Shown here one piece after another: positions 8,097 to 16,281 of a stretch of DNA of 26,819 bases; position 1 is the stretch's first letter; each line of letters begins with the position of its first letter. The position numbers and the translations under genes were made by a program. Origin of the DNA: CAYFHQ01 sp964342805 (GTDB taxonomy: Bacteria; Bacillota; Clostridia; Peptostreptococcales; Acidaminobacteraceae); assembly GCA_964342805.1 (NCBI GenBank), contig CAYFHQ010000046.1, positions 1 through 26,819 on the forward strand, read 5' to 3'. The notes under the pieces were generated by a model. That model made no database searches, had not been told where the DNA came from, and saw nothing but the letters and a program-made list of their open reading frames with translations.

Positions 8097-8717
8097 CTAT
8101 ATCAATAACTCCATCACATCCCCAAAGCTACAAAAAGCGTGGTCTTCCACGGTCTGTGTGGCCATATCCTTGGGGGTATAGAAGTTCCCTGGGTGGTCAT
8201 TGTTGAGGACCCCCATGGCCATGTAGGTTTCTGCCACCAACTCACTACAGAATATGAAGGTGTTGTCGTCGGCCTTGTTGAGGATTTTGCCCTCAATGAC
8301 TTCCTTGCACATTTCCCATTCGTCGGGGGTTGGAATTCCGTGGGTGTCATGGATGTACGTAAACAGGTGGGTGTGGGTTTCCTCGGTCCGCTCAAAATTG
8401 GCTTTTCTCACCCCAAAGTCACACTGCTTGTAGGGGACCAATTCCTTGCCGTATGAGGACAGGCGGTCATAGAGGTCCACCACCTTGGGTCCCTTGATCC
8501 TGTCGTGGTAGAGTTCGTCTTCTAGGTTGACCAAAGACGTAGACTCGAACAAGTAGAGGTTGTCGTCTCCCGGTAGGCGGATGACCATGCCCACATGGGA
8601 CCAGGGGCTATCCTCAATAAATTCAATGACCTTTGAAAAGGCATACTCTCCGCTGAAAAAGATCAAGTCTCCTGTCTGCAAGCTCTGTCGAATGTCCTCA
8701 AACCGTACTTTTTCCAT
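8097..8717 (-). CDS. YiiX-like permuted NlpC/P60 papain-fold protein
   Basis: A 206-residue protein with the permuted NlpC/P60 signature. An N-terminal GDLIFFSG (16-23) is followed by the catalytic histidine in WSHVGMVIR (H41). The catalytic cysteine is C-terminal, in FIFCSELVAETY (C157). This order (His before Cys) marks the YiiX/YebB-type branch of thiol hydrolases or acyltransferases, whose substrates are mostly unknown. No signal peptide is seen, so it is cytoplasmic. The ATG at 8717 has AGGAG 8 nt upstream; a GTG at 8726 lies too close to the SD. One base separates it from the stop of the upstream kinase gene, so they form an operon and may share a role. Confidence 0.75.
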   Translation of the reverse strand: MEKVRFEDIRQSLQTGDLIFFSGEYAFSKVIEFIEDSPWSHVGMVIRLPGDDNLYLFESTSLVNLEDELYHDRIKGPKVVDLYDRLSSYGKELVPYKQCDFGVRKANFERTEETHTHLFTYIHDTHGIPTPDEWEMCKEVIEGKILNKADDNTFIFCSELVAETYMAMGVLNNDHPGNFYTPKDMATQTVEDHAFCSFGDVMELLI

Positions 8718-8718
8718 C

Positions 8719-10692
8719 CTAGGCACTCCTCTCCATTGGGATTTGAATAATAAAACAAGTTCCCTTTATGGGCTCTGATTGAACCTTAATTGCGCCCCCA
8801 AGGGTTTCCACGCAGTCTTTAACAGAAGCAAGGCCCATGCCCATTCCTGCGTTCATGGTTGCCCTTTCCGCCGTGCTGACCCCATGGTCAAAAATAGGTG
8901 CTTCAAGGGATTCTGATTCTTGCTTGTCAAAAAGGACGTCAATGCCCTGGCCATCGTCCTCAATCTGAATGGTCAATAATCCCTCTTCCTGGCGTATGGT
9001 GGTATGCACTGTTCCGTGGGCTTCCTTGCCCATTTGAACCCGTTGGTCCATGGTCTCAATCCCATGGACAACCGTGTTTTTATACACATGAATCAGGTTA
9101 CGAATGACCTTACCATGGTAGTCGTCGTCATAAACCACCCGGTGGGCGTCAAAGGTAAACTTGACCTGCTTGCCATACTCATGGGAGAGGTGTTCAATGG
9201 CCTGGGTCTTCTTAACGATCAGCTGGTCCAGGGTAATCTCACGTATACGGTCTAGCATGGCCAGAACTTCAGTATGTTCGTCCTTGGGAAGTCGTTGCTC
9301 AATAATGTTTTCTATAAAGCCAATCTGTTCTTCCGTAATGGTGAACTTCTTATGGAGGTCTAAAATATCGTCCCCGATCAAGTCTCGAATTCTTGTGGTG
9401 TCCGCCCATACCAGCTGGTCCCAATTCACCAGCGACATGTCTCCAAAGACAGCTTTCATGGCTTCCCCTTGGTCCTTATGGAGGCCACGGATACGGAGTT
9501 CAAAGTCATGGATCTTCTCTGCTGTCCCCTTAAGACCGTACTGGAGGAAGTCCCCCTTAAAGGTGTGCAACTCCCGCTGACAGCGGATCACTTGTTCTTG
9601 ACAAGGGATTTGCCCCTCGCAAACCATGGGACTTTTAATAAAGCCATTGAAGGAGGTCAGGAGGTCAACAAAGGTGTCATGGGAGGTCACCATTTGTATG
9701 ATCTGGTTGATAAAGACCCGCTCACTTTGAATGCCCTTCTCCAGTTCACTGACATAGGAAATATCCTGGAAGGTGACCAAGATCAGGGCAAGGTCCGCGT
9801 CTTCCTCTGGTCCCACATACTTATAATGAATGTTCATCAAGGAACCATTGACCAAGCGCTGGGTGGGTAGCAGGTCCATGTAGGCTGTCACTTGCAGACT
9901 GGAGTCGTTCTTAAAGATTGAAGCAAAGACTTTTTCCATAAAGCCCACTTCTTCCTCACTGTCACTGAGGAGGCACATGGCGCTTTGACCCACAATCCCA
10001 GGCCCGAAAAGGTCCTTACTGTACTGGCTACACTCTGGCTGAACCACCAGGTCCTCACCAAAGGCAATGTAGCCCTCTCCCGTGAAGTCTAGGATGTTCT
10101 GTAGCTTCTTATTGGAAGCCTTGATCTCTGCATTTTGTCCCTCTATGGCAACCTGTTGGTCATGGATCTTTCTACGGGTGGTGAAGAGCTTGGCAGAAAT
10201 AAACCACATGAAGACTGTGATAATGGCTCCGTTGATCCGGAAGGCCAAAACAAAGGTGGGGTCAGGTTGAAAGTAGGGGATTCCCAGGGCAAACGCAATA
10301 TATATACAAGTGTAGAGGACTGCGGTAAACCGATAGTCAAAAATAACGATGGCCGACACCACGCTTAAGCTCAAAATCAAAACGCTCATGTCAGCCAGCA
10401 CACTTTGGGCAGCAAAGACATTGAGAACTGACCAACCAAAGAAAACTATGGTCAGTAAACCAATAAGCTGCCGGTAGCCCTTGTGGATGGTTGGTATCCG
10501 GCTCAAGAGGGCTAAAAATATGGCTGCTATCAGGACAATGGCCAACTTATAAAGGATGGTGCCTGAATAGTCTGCATGAACCCCATGGTTGATCAACTCA
10601 TAGCCCAGCACCAGGGCCTCAAATATTATGAGTAGGATCAAAACCAGGGTAATGTTTTTCTTGTTCTCTTGATTGATCGTCGTTTGAAACAT
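8719..10692 (-). CDS. Membrane histidine kinase with HPt and CheA-like ATPase
   Basis: A 657-residue protein. About six transmembrane helices (residues 15-167) are followed by a short coiled coil (172-200), a PAS-like region (about 199-315), an HPt-like helix bundle with phospho-accepting His376 in HTFKG, and a C-terminal HATPase. The ATPase resembles CheA rather than ordinary sensor kinases: the N box NLIHVYKNTVVHGIE (532-546), then DDGQGID (579-585) and GMGMGLASV (616-624). CheA's P2 and CheW-like domains are absent, and no response regulator is encoded nearby. It would sense a membrane or cytoplasmic signal and pass phosphate to an unlinked partner. The ATG at 10692 has GGGGG about 7 nt upstream. 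Confidence 0.82.
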   Translation of the reverse strand: MFQTTINQENKKNITLVLILLIIFEALVLGYELINHGVHADYSGTILYKLAIVLIAAIFLALLSRIPTIHKGYRQLIGLLTIVFFGWSVLNVFAAQSVLADMSVLILSLSVVSAIVIFDYRFTAVLYTCIYIAFALGIPYFQPDPTFVLAFRINGAIITVFMWFISAKLFTTRRKIHDQQVAIEGQNAEIKASNKKLQNILDFTGEGYIAFGEDLVVQPECSQYSKDLFGPGIVGQSAMCLLSDSEEEVGFMEKVFASIFKNDSSLQVTAYMDLLPTQRLVNGSLMNIHYKYVGPEEDADLALILVTFQDISYVSELEKGIQSERVFINQIIQMVTSHDTFVDLLTSFNGFIKSPMVCEGQIPCQEQVIRCQRELHTFKGDFLQYGLKGTAEKIHDFELRIRGLHKDQGEAMKAVFGDMSLVNWDQLVWADTTRIRDLIGDDILDLHKKFTITEEQIGFIENIIEQRLPKDEHTEVLAMLDRIREITLDQLIVKKTQAIEHLSHEYGKQVKFTFDAHRVVYDDDYHGKVIRNLIHVYKNTVVHGIETMDQRVQMGKEAHGTVHTTIRQEEGLLTIQIEDDGQGIDVLFDKQESESLEAPIFDHGVSTAERATMNAGMGMGLASVKDCVETLGGAIKVQSEPIKGTCFIIQIPMERSA

Positions 10693-10725
10693 GTCTTTTC
10701 CCCCATGAAAAATTTTCCTACAACC

Positions 10726-10731
10726 ATTATA
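10726..10731 (-). promoter_or_regulatory. Perfect -10 element of the HPt kinase operon
   Basis: TATAAT on the - strand, 34 nt before the kinase ATG. The best -35 at 18 bp (GGAACA) is weak. Confidence 0.5.
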
Positions 10732-10813
10732 CTGGTTTTTCTCACCTTGTGTTCCAATTCCTTACGAATCCGGTCAAAAACATCCTGAATCACGTCTGGT
10801 CCAGCCCATTCCA

Positions 10814-10822
10814 TGTTATACT
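10814..10822 (+). promoter_or_regulatory. Extended -10 promoter of the Nudix gene
   Basis: TGTTATACT (TG-N-TATACT) lies 35 bp before the ATG at 10858. No clear -35 is visible. Confidence 0.5.
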
Positions 10823-10857
10823 CGTAGCAACAAATAAGAAGACACAAGGAGTATACC

Positions 10858-11298
10858 ATGAAGGTTCAATTCCACCCCCTAAATGACCAAGAAGACCAGC
10901 TCAAGTACGTGGTCATCCAAACCCGCTACCAGGGCCAATGGGTTTACTGCAAACACGAAAAACGGTCCACATTTGAAACACCCGGTGGCCATATAGAAGA
11001 AGGCGAGTCTGCCCTCAAAGCTGCCAAAAGAGAGTTGTTCGAAGAGACAGGAGCCCAAGAGTTTTCCATCGAAGCCGTCTGCGACTATTCTGTGACTGTT
11101 AATGACCAGGCCAGCCTGGGCCGTATGTATTTGGCAGATGTGACCGCTTTCGATGACATTCCCCAGGGCTCTGAAATCGAGTCCATCAGCTTCCAACCTA
11201 GGATGCCCGACCACCTCACCTACCCAGCCATCCAGCCCCTGCTTTATGACGTGGTGGGCCACTTTATCAAGGGCAAGCCCCTCCCCCTAGTGGACTAG
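10858..11298 (+). CDS. Nudix hydrolase
   Basis: A 146-residue Nudix protein with a complete catalytic box (GX5EX7REUXEEXGU) in the segment from GHIEEGE to RELFEETGA. Metal-binding glutamates are intact. Family members hydrolyse a nucleoside diphosphate linked to another group, such as oxidised dNTPs or nucleotide sugars. The preceding WVYCKHEKRSTFETPGG resembles YtkD-type MutT proteins of Firmicutes, but substrate cannot be assigned. The start is set by AAGGAG 7 nt upstream. It is monocistronic, with its own promoter and terminator. Confidence 0.88.
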   Translation: MKVQFHPLNDQEDQLKYVVIQTRYQGQWVYCKHEKRSTFETPGGHIEEGESALKAAKRELFEETGAQEFSIEAVCDYSVTVNDQASLGRMYLADVTAFDDIPQGSEIESISFQPRMPDHLTYPAIQPLLYDVVGHFIKGKPLPLVD

Positions 11299-11325
11299 CC
11301 AGCAAATCAAACATTTACATACAAA

Positions 11326-11367
11326 AGCCATGACAGTCAAATCAACTGTCATGGCTCTTTATTTTTG
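11326..11367. terminator. Terminator after the Nudix gene, likely bidirectional
   Basis: A 12-bp perfect stem (AGCCATGACAGT at 11326-11337 with 11345-11356), 7-nt loop, then CTTTATTTTT on the + strand and TTTTGT on the - strand. It can serve both the Nudix gene and the converging ygiD-like gene. Confidence 0.85.
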
Positions 11368-11413
11368 TTCTTAAGTTTGCCTCAATCCCTCAGGGCCTCG
11401 TTAACACACCTAC

Positions 11414-12187
11414 CTAGTCACCCCTACTATGAAAGACATAAGAGGTCATGGACAAACTCCCGTTGGTACACCGCTTGTTGTGAACAGCAATTTCATCCTC
11501 TTCAAAAGATGCCCCCAAAACATACAACAAGGGGTCGTAGTGGTCTGACGTTGGAACCGCCAAGGGTGCCGTGTTCACCAGACGGTGATAGTCAATGCAG
11601 ATCTCATGGCCCCCAGCTAATATGGCGTCGTGTATTGCTTGATCGAACTCCTCAGCCCAAGGGTAAACCGCATCTTCTTCGGCCTTTGCCCTTCGCAAGT
11701 TATGGACAATATTTCCACTGCCAATGATCATGACACCTCGGTCTCTTAAGTCCTTCAACTTTTGGCCAATTGCATAGAGTTCACTTGGTCGCTTTCTTTG
11801 GTCCACACTCAGTTGAACCACAGGAGTATCTGCCCCAGGGTACATGTGCACCAAAACAGACCAAGCACCATGGTCAATTCCCCAGGTGTCGTCAATCTCA
11901 ACATCTTGTCCAATCCGTCCCCTTACCCGACGGGTGAGGTCAATATCACCAGGAGCCGGGTAGGCCAGTCGGTAGAGTTCGTCTGGAAATCCATACATGT
12001 CGTTGATCTTCCTTGGCTTCTCCTCACTCTGGATGGCCAACTTTGGGATATACCAATGGGCTGAAACCATGAGAATGGCCTTTGGAGAAAAAGCTTGGCC
12101 GAGGGCAGACCAGGTCTGGGTGTAGGCATTGTCAGCAAGGGCGTTCATAGGGTTACCGTGCCCGAGAAATATCGCGGGTTGTCTCAT
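11414..12187 (-). CDS. ygiD: YgiD-type 4,5-DOPA extradiol dioxygenase family protein
   Basis: A 257-residue member of the LigB-fold, DODA-type extradiol dioxygenases. Candidate metal-binding histidines lie in IFLGHGNPMNAL, VSAHWYI and SGNIVHNLRRA. IDHGAWSVLVHMYPGAD is a family signature that contributes the second-shell or catalytic histidine. E. coli YgiD cleaves DOPA in vitro; the natural substrate in bacteria is unclear and this protein may act on another aromatic or be a general oxidoreductase. An upstream GTG (12250) is in frame, but AAGGAGG lies just before the ATG at 12187. It overlaps the 3' end of the upstream EAL gene by 35 bp and is probably co-transcribed with it. Confidence 0.86.
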   Translation of the reverse strand: MRQPAIFLGHGNPMNALADNAYTQTWSALGQAFSPKAILMVSAHWYIPKLAIQSEEKPRKINDMYGFPDELYRLAYPAPGDIDLTRRVRGRIGQDVEIDDTWGIDHGAWSVLVHMYPGADTPVVQLSVDQRKRPSELYAIGQKLKDLRDRGVMIIGSGNIVHNLRRAKAEEDAVYPWAEEFDQAIHDAILAGGHEICIDYHRLVNTAPLAVPTSDHYDPLLYVLGASFEEDEIAVHNKRCTNGSLSMTSYVFHSRGD

Positions 12188-14012
12188 AAGTCCTCCTTGG
12201 ATGGTCCAGGGGTTGGGGTTTAGAAAAGTAATAGCCTTGGATTTCGTCACACCCCAATAAACTGACTTTTTCCAACTGTTCCTGGGTTTCTACCCCCTCT
12301 ACAACCACATTGAGGGAGAGGTTTTTGGCCATTTGAATAATGGTTTCCAGCATGAGTACATTTTTTTGACTGCTACTGACCAAGTCCACAAAGGACTTGT
12401 CGATTTTGAGTTCATCAATGTCCAACTTGACCAGGTAGGACAGGGAAGAATACCCCGTTCCGAAGTCGTCCAGTGAGATTTTGACTCCTAAGGCTTTTAA
12501 CTCCTGAAGGATACTCTTCACCCAGTTAAAGTTCTCGATCATGACATCCTCCGTGATCTCCAATATGACAGAAGACGGGGGTACATCATGTTCCTTAAGG
12601 CAAGTCCGGATATCTGCAACAAAACCATCGGATATGAGGTGGGAATGGGCAATATTAATGGATAAGAGCACCCCATGGTGGTACTTTTCCTGGAGGGCCT
12701 CATAGTCATGGAAGGCCTGGTCTAAAACCTGTTTACCAAAGGCCACGGCCATATTCATCTTTTCTAGGGCCGGAATAAATATCATAGGGGAGACTTGGCC
12801 CAGGGTTTGATCATGCCAACGGGCCAGGGCTTCCACACTGATCACTTCATTGGTGAAAACAGCAACCTTTTCCTGGTAGACCACCGTGAAGTCCCTCTTG
12901 TCTATGGCCAGTTCAAGGCGTTCCTTGAGGATAAAGTCCTCCCTGAGGATATTGTCCAGGTCCTGGTCATAGGCCACCAAGTCGTCAGCGTTCTGGGTCT
13001 TGGCATACATAAGGGCCAGGCGGGCCTTTCTAAAGGTGTCGTCCACCAGGCTCCCCGGTTCATGGACGGCGTAACAGGCATAGTACTCTATTTTATTGTT
13101 CACATGGGGGATGTCGAACTCCTCCTTAATGAAATGAACATAGGCCCGCAGGCGGCGTTCAAACCGTTTAATGGTCATATTGGGCACCCACAAGGCAAAC
13201 TCATTACCGCTGATCCGAGCCACAATTTCTCCCCTAGATTGCATGGATAGGGCGATTTCCGCTAGACGTTTGAGGACAGCGTCTCCCATGTCGTCGTCAT
13301 ATATGGAGTTGATCAGACGGAGGGTTTTTAAGTTAAAGATAGCCAGGTAGCCACCCTGATTGTCTTTAACCTGTTCACTGAGTTGGATCTTAAACTGATA
13401 TTGGTTGGGCAGGCCGGTTAACATGTCATAGTAGGCCAACTCATAGACCTGGTCCACAGTGTCCTCCAGTTCCTCAATGTTTTCCAGGAGATAGTCCCGC
13501 ACAGAATACACCACCGTGTGGAGGATAAAGAGGTACATGAAATAAACCACCAATTGTATGGCCCAAATGGCGTCATTGGCTGGTACCAGTAATTGCACAG
13601 AGTCCAGCCTGGTATAAATGTAAAGGCCAGCAAGGGCCACCAGGGTCGAGCCTGCTACCAACCGGCTCTTGTCCTTGTCCAAAAAGAGGACTGCCACCAC
13701 ATTACTGATCATGAGTAGGGACATGCCTGCACTGGCAAAACCCCCGTCCGCAAAGGACAAGACCCCCATAATGATGGGGACCGAAATGGTCACAACAATC
13801 TTGCTATGGGCTGACAATCTGTCACGGTAAACGGTCAACACAAAAAAGATAAAGCCGATGATTACATTGTAGAGGGCAAATACCATGGGAATAGGACTAA
13901 AGTAAACCACCATGGCTGACACCCAAGAAACAACTGTACCCAGGGGTAGAATGCGATCAAAGTTCTTTTCTATTCGGCTTAAAATCATTGAATTATAGTT
14001 TTTTCGAACCAT
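12153..14012 (-). CDS. Membrane c-di-GMP phosphodiesterase (degenerate GGDEF plus EAL)
   Basis: In the 634-residue numbering from an ATG at 14057, about five to six membrane helices (35-187) lead into a GGDEF domain (206-360) and an EAL domain (375-625). The GGDEF motif is SGNEF (283-287) and the usual metal-binding Asp is Asn (FNLKTL), so cyclase activity is likely lost. The EAL domain keeps E409, N468, E500, D530, D531, K554, E587 and Q607. The protein therefore probably degrades c-di-GMP, with the dead GGDEF perhaps sensing GTP. The ATG at 14012 is preferred: GGGAG lies 6 nt upstream, while a -10-like TATAAA (14073-14068) would put the transcript start almost on the 14057 ATG. It overlaps the downstream ygiD-like gene. 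Confidence 0.88.
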   Translation of the reverse strand: MVRKNYNSMILSRIEKNFDRILPLGTVVSWVSAMVVYFSPIPMVFALYNVIIGFIFFVLTVYRDRLSAHSKIVVTISVPIIMGVLSFADGGFASAGMSLLMISNVVAVLFLDKDKSRLVAGSTLVALAGLYIYTRLDSVQLLVPANDAIWAIQLVVYFMYLFILHTVVYSVRDYLLENIEELEDTVDQVYELAYYDMLTGLPNQYQFKIQLSEQVKDNQGGYLAIFNLKTLRLINSIYDDDMGDAVLKRLAEIALSMQSRGEIVARISGNEFALWVPNMTIKRFERRLRAYVHFIKEEFDIPHVNNKIEYYACYAVHEPGSLVDDTFRKARLALMYAKTQNADDLVAYDQDLDNILREDFILKERLELAIDKRDFTVVYQEKVAVFTNEVISVEALARWHDQTLGQVSPMIFIPALEKMNMAVAFGKQVLDQAFHDYEALQEKYHHGVLLSINIAHSHLISDGFVADIRTCLKEHDVPPSSVILEITEDVMIENFNWVKSILQELKALGVKISLDDFGTGYSSLSYLVKLDIDELKIDKSFVDLVSSSQKNVLMLETIIQMAKNLSLNVVVEGVETQEQLEKVSLLGCDEIQGYYFSKPQPLDHPRRTYETTRDISRAR

Positions 14013-14067
14013 AGGCAACTCCCAATCATTCCCTTTTCTCGAGATATTTATACCCATTCCCCGTTCT

Positions 14068-14073
14068 TTTATA
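14068..14073 (-). promoter_or_regulatory. Possible -10 of the EAL gene
   Basis: TATAAA on the - strand with only a weak -35 (TCAGAT) 17 bp upstream. Its position supports the start at 14012 over 14057. Confidence 0.35.
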
Positions 14074-14107
14074 CTGGGTCAAAGGTCAGAATCTGATCTG
14101 ATTAAGG

Positions 14108-14138
14108 AAAAAAACCTCGCCCAAATAGACGAGGTTTT
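14108..14138 (-). terminator. Terminator of the lipoprotein gene
   Basis: AAAACCTCG and CGAGGTTTT form a 9-bp stem (14111-14119 with 14130-14138); on the - strand it runs into seven T residues. Confidence 0.88.
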
Positions 14139-14188
14139 GCTTTTGTGCAATATGGTGTTTTTGGGACCCTTATCCACCCATGGCGGCC

Positions 14189-14977
14189 CTACTTTTCGGC
14201 TCCCAAAGTGAGGTAGTCTCCTGTTTCCATATCTGCAACCAGATCATTGGCCAGGATAGCAGTCCCATGGACCTCCTCCAAGGAAGCAAGGGGCTGGCCA
14301 TTATTCACAGAGTCGTACTCACCGTGGCTTGCAGTCAGGGTTACATAGGTAGAGTCACCACCGCCCCCACTGCGCATGACAATGATCTCCTGGGCTCCAT
14401 TTGTCATTTTGTCACTGATAATAACTGGTGTATGGACCAGGGTAAAGGTCTGATTGACATGTAGGTCTCCATCCACTGGATAGACGATCATGGCTGAACT
14501 CCCCCCACTGCCACTGGTGTAGGGGCCAATGACCACCACAAAAACTTCTGGATTTCCGTCTTGATTGAGGTCGACCTCATTGTAGTAGTATTTGGTCTTG
14601 GTCTGGTATTCTTCCGGAATCTCGTAAGTATCAATGATCAACTTCTCCAATTCAGGGAGCTTTTCCGTGGACGCCAGTTGCTCCCGGATACCCTGGGGAA
14701 AACCATGGATAGACGGCTCCTTGATTGACCCGGGCTGATCCGATTCCTGAACCATTACTGAGCTGGAAGTTTCGCCCATTACCACAACCTGTGTAGATCC
14801 TTCCGTGGTGGGCTCCACAAATTGTTGGGTCTCACTACCCTCTTCTGACGCAGTAGCCTCTTCCGTCTCAACAACCGCTTGTCTGTCCTTTTCCACCTGT
14901 GGATTCAGGTCACCACTGCAACCACTGAATACTAGACTGGCCAAAACCAATGCCAGTACACCACTCACTTTTTTCAT
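14189..14977 (-). CDS. Predicted lipoprotein of unknown function
   Basis: A 262-residue exported protein. The N-terminus MKKVSGVLALVLASLVFSGC is a signal peptide ending in a lipobox, with Cys20 as the lipidation site, so it should be anchored on the outer face of the membrane. A low-complexity acidic, Ser/Thr/Glu-rich linker (about 21-90) precedes a compact C-terminal domain. That domain carries DLNQDGNPEVFV, a calcium-loop-like D-x-N-x-D-G motif common in extracellular repeats, and a glycine-rich RSGGGGDST. No known family is recognised with confidence. The SD is weak and purine-rich (GAGAGAAAG). It is a separate unit with its own terminator. Confidence 0.8.
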   Translation of the reverse strand: MKKVSGVLALVLASLVFSGCSGDLNPQVEKDRQAVVETEEATASEEGSETQQFVEPTTEGSTQVVVMGETSSSVMVQESDQPGSIKEPSIHGFPQGIREQLASTEKLPELEKLIIDTYEIPEEYQTKTKYYYNEVDLNQDGNPEVFVVVIGPYTSGSGGSSAMIVYPVDGDLHVNQTFTLVHTPVIISDKMTNGAQEIIVMRSGGGGDSTYVTLTASHGEYDSVNNGQPLASLEEVHGTAILANDLVADMETGDYLTLGAEK

Positions 14978-15040
14978 TTCTTTCTCTCTTTCATTCTATA
15001 ACTGATCAGCCTGTCAATATGTGACCAAAGGATCAACATA

Positions 15041-15107
15041 CCCACTATTAGATATCCATCAATAAGAAAAAGTTTCACGACTGACCCATTTTTATTCAAA
15101 TAGTGGG
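15041..15107. repeat. Long-range inverted repeat downstream of the threonine aldolase gene
   Basis: CCCACTATT (15041-15049) and AATAGTGGG (15099-15107) are exact complements 49 nt apart. Inside them AATAAgAAA and TTTTTATT can extend the pairing with a one-base bulge. It lies in the 137-bp gap after the ltaE stop and lacks a tight loop, so it is not a classical terminator. It may be the 3' end of the ltaE transcript or part of the lipoprotein gene's upstream region. Confidence 0.4.
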
Positions 15108-15114
15108 ACGAGGA

Positions 15115-16143
15115 TTACCCATGATAGGTTGTCACAAGTGAAATCAAGGCGTCTACCTGTGTCTCGTCAGTGGCCCATGAGGTCACCAGGCGAATGGCCG
15201 TGTGGTCAGGTCCTACTTTCGACCACCGATAAAACCCATAGGAGGTTTCCAACTGGTCCACTAAACCATTGGGTAAAATGGGGAAAACTTGATTGGTTGT
15301 TGAAGGTACCAGCAGGTCATATCCTTTCTGGTCCAAGGCCTCCCGTAGCCTGTCTGCCATGACATTGGCATGGTTGGCTAGGTCAAAAAATAAACGGTCT
15401 TCAAAGAGGGTCTTAAACTGAAGGCCCAGTAAACGACCCTTGGCCAGAAGGCCGCCCCTTTGTTTGATATGGAAACGGAAGTCCGGCTTTAATAGATCGT
15501 TGCCAATGACCAGGGCTTCTCCAAAGAGGGCCCCATTTTTGGTTCCGCCAATATAAAAGGCGTCTAAAAGCTCGGCCAAGTCCTTCAAGGTTACATCATT
15601 TCCTTGGGCACAGAGGGCTGAACCCAAGCGGGCACCATCCATGAAAAACCAGAGTCCATGGTCGTCGCAGACCTGTCTAAGAGCATGCAACTCAGCCAGG
15701 CTATAGGTATTCCCTAATTCCGTTGAGTTGGAAATATAGACGAGTTTGGGCTTGACCATATGCTCGTCGGTATGGGCTTCTAGGGCCTCCACCACCTGGT
15801 GGGCATGAAGTTTGCTGTCCGTCGACTCCATGGCTATGACCTTGTGGCCTGTAGCTTCAATGGCCCCGGTCTCATGGACTAAAATATGGCCTGTATGGGC
15901 AGCAATCACCGCTTCATGGGGTCGTAGGAAGGCCGCCAAGGCTGTCAGGTTGGTCTGGGTTCCCCCAACAAAAAAGTGTATTTCCACCTGTTCATTGTCC
16001 ATCTCTTTACGTAGCAGGTCTCGGGCCTCCTCACAATAAGTGTCCATCCCATACCCTTCTTCTTGCTGCATATTATTTTCGACAAGGGCCTCCAATATTT
16101 TAGGATGGGCCCCTTCGCTATAATCATTCTTAAAACTGTACAT
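15115..16143 (-). CDS. ltaE: Low-specificity threonine aldolase (PLP-dependent)
   Basis: A 342-residue fold-type I PLP enzyme that cleaves threonine or allo-threonine to glycine and acetaldehyde. Visible features are SEGAHPKILEAL near the N-terminus, FFVGGTQTNLTAL (57-69), FFMDGARLGSAL with Asp169 contacting the pyridine nitrogen, and YIGGTKNG with Lys202 as the Schiff-base lysine. Length is normal for the family. The open frame extends to 16248, but the ATG at 16143 follows AAGGAAG at good spacing and gives the standard N-terminus. A -10 element (TATACT) lies at 16186-16181. It is cytosolic. Confidence 0.92.
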   Translation of the reverse strand: MYSFKNDYSEGAHPKILEALVENNMQQEEGYGMDTYCEEARDLLRKEMDNEQVEIHFFVGGTQTNLTALAAFLRPHEAVIAAHTGHILVHETGAIEATGHKVIAMESTDSKLHAHQVVEALEAHTDEHMVKPKLVYISNSTELGNTYSLAELHALRQVCDDHGLWFFMDGARLGSALCAQGNDVTLKDLAELLDAFYIGGTKNGALFGEALVIGNDLLKPDFRFHIKQRGGLLAKGRLLGLQFKTLFEDRLFFDLANHANVMADRLREALDQKGYDLLVPSTTNQVFPILPNGLVDQLETSYGFYRWSKVGPDHTAIRLVTSWATDETQVDALISLVTTYHG

Positions 16144-16180
16144 GGCTGACTTCCTTTCCATCTTCATTTTCGCTACTGCC

Positions 16181-16186
16181 AGTATA
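16181..16186 (-). promoter_or_regulatory. -10 element of the threonine aldolase gene
   Basis: TATACT on the - strand, 38 nt before the ATG and just after the gshF terminator. The -35 is poor. Confidence 0.42.
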
Positions 16187-16210
16187 CATGGATTTTCCAA
16201 CACAAGGGCA

Positions 16211-16270
16211 AAAAAAAGAAACACTGCAACCACTCTGTAACGTTGCACAGAGGCCCTTGCAGTGTTTCTT
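16211..16270 (-). terminator. Two-tier (nested) terminator of gshF
   Basis: A 14-bp perfect outer stem (16216-16229 with 16257-16270) encloses a second 6-bp hairpin (CTCTGT 16233-16238 with ACAGAG 16247-16252). On the - strand the outer stem runs into eight T residues. Confidence 0.88.
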
Positions 16271-16281
16271 GTTTGTCTGAC

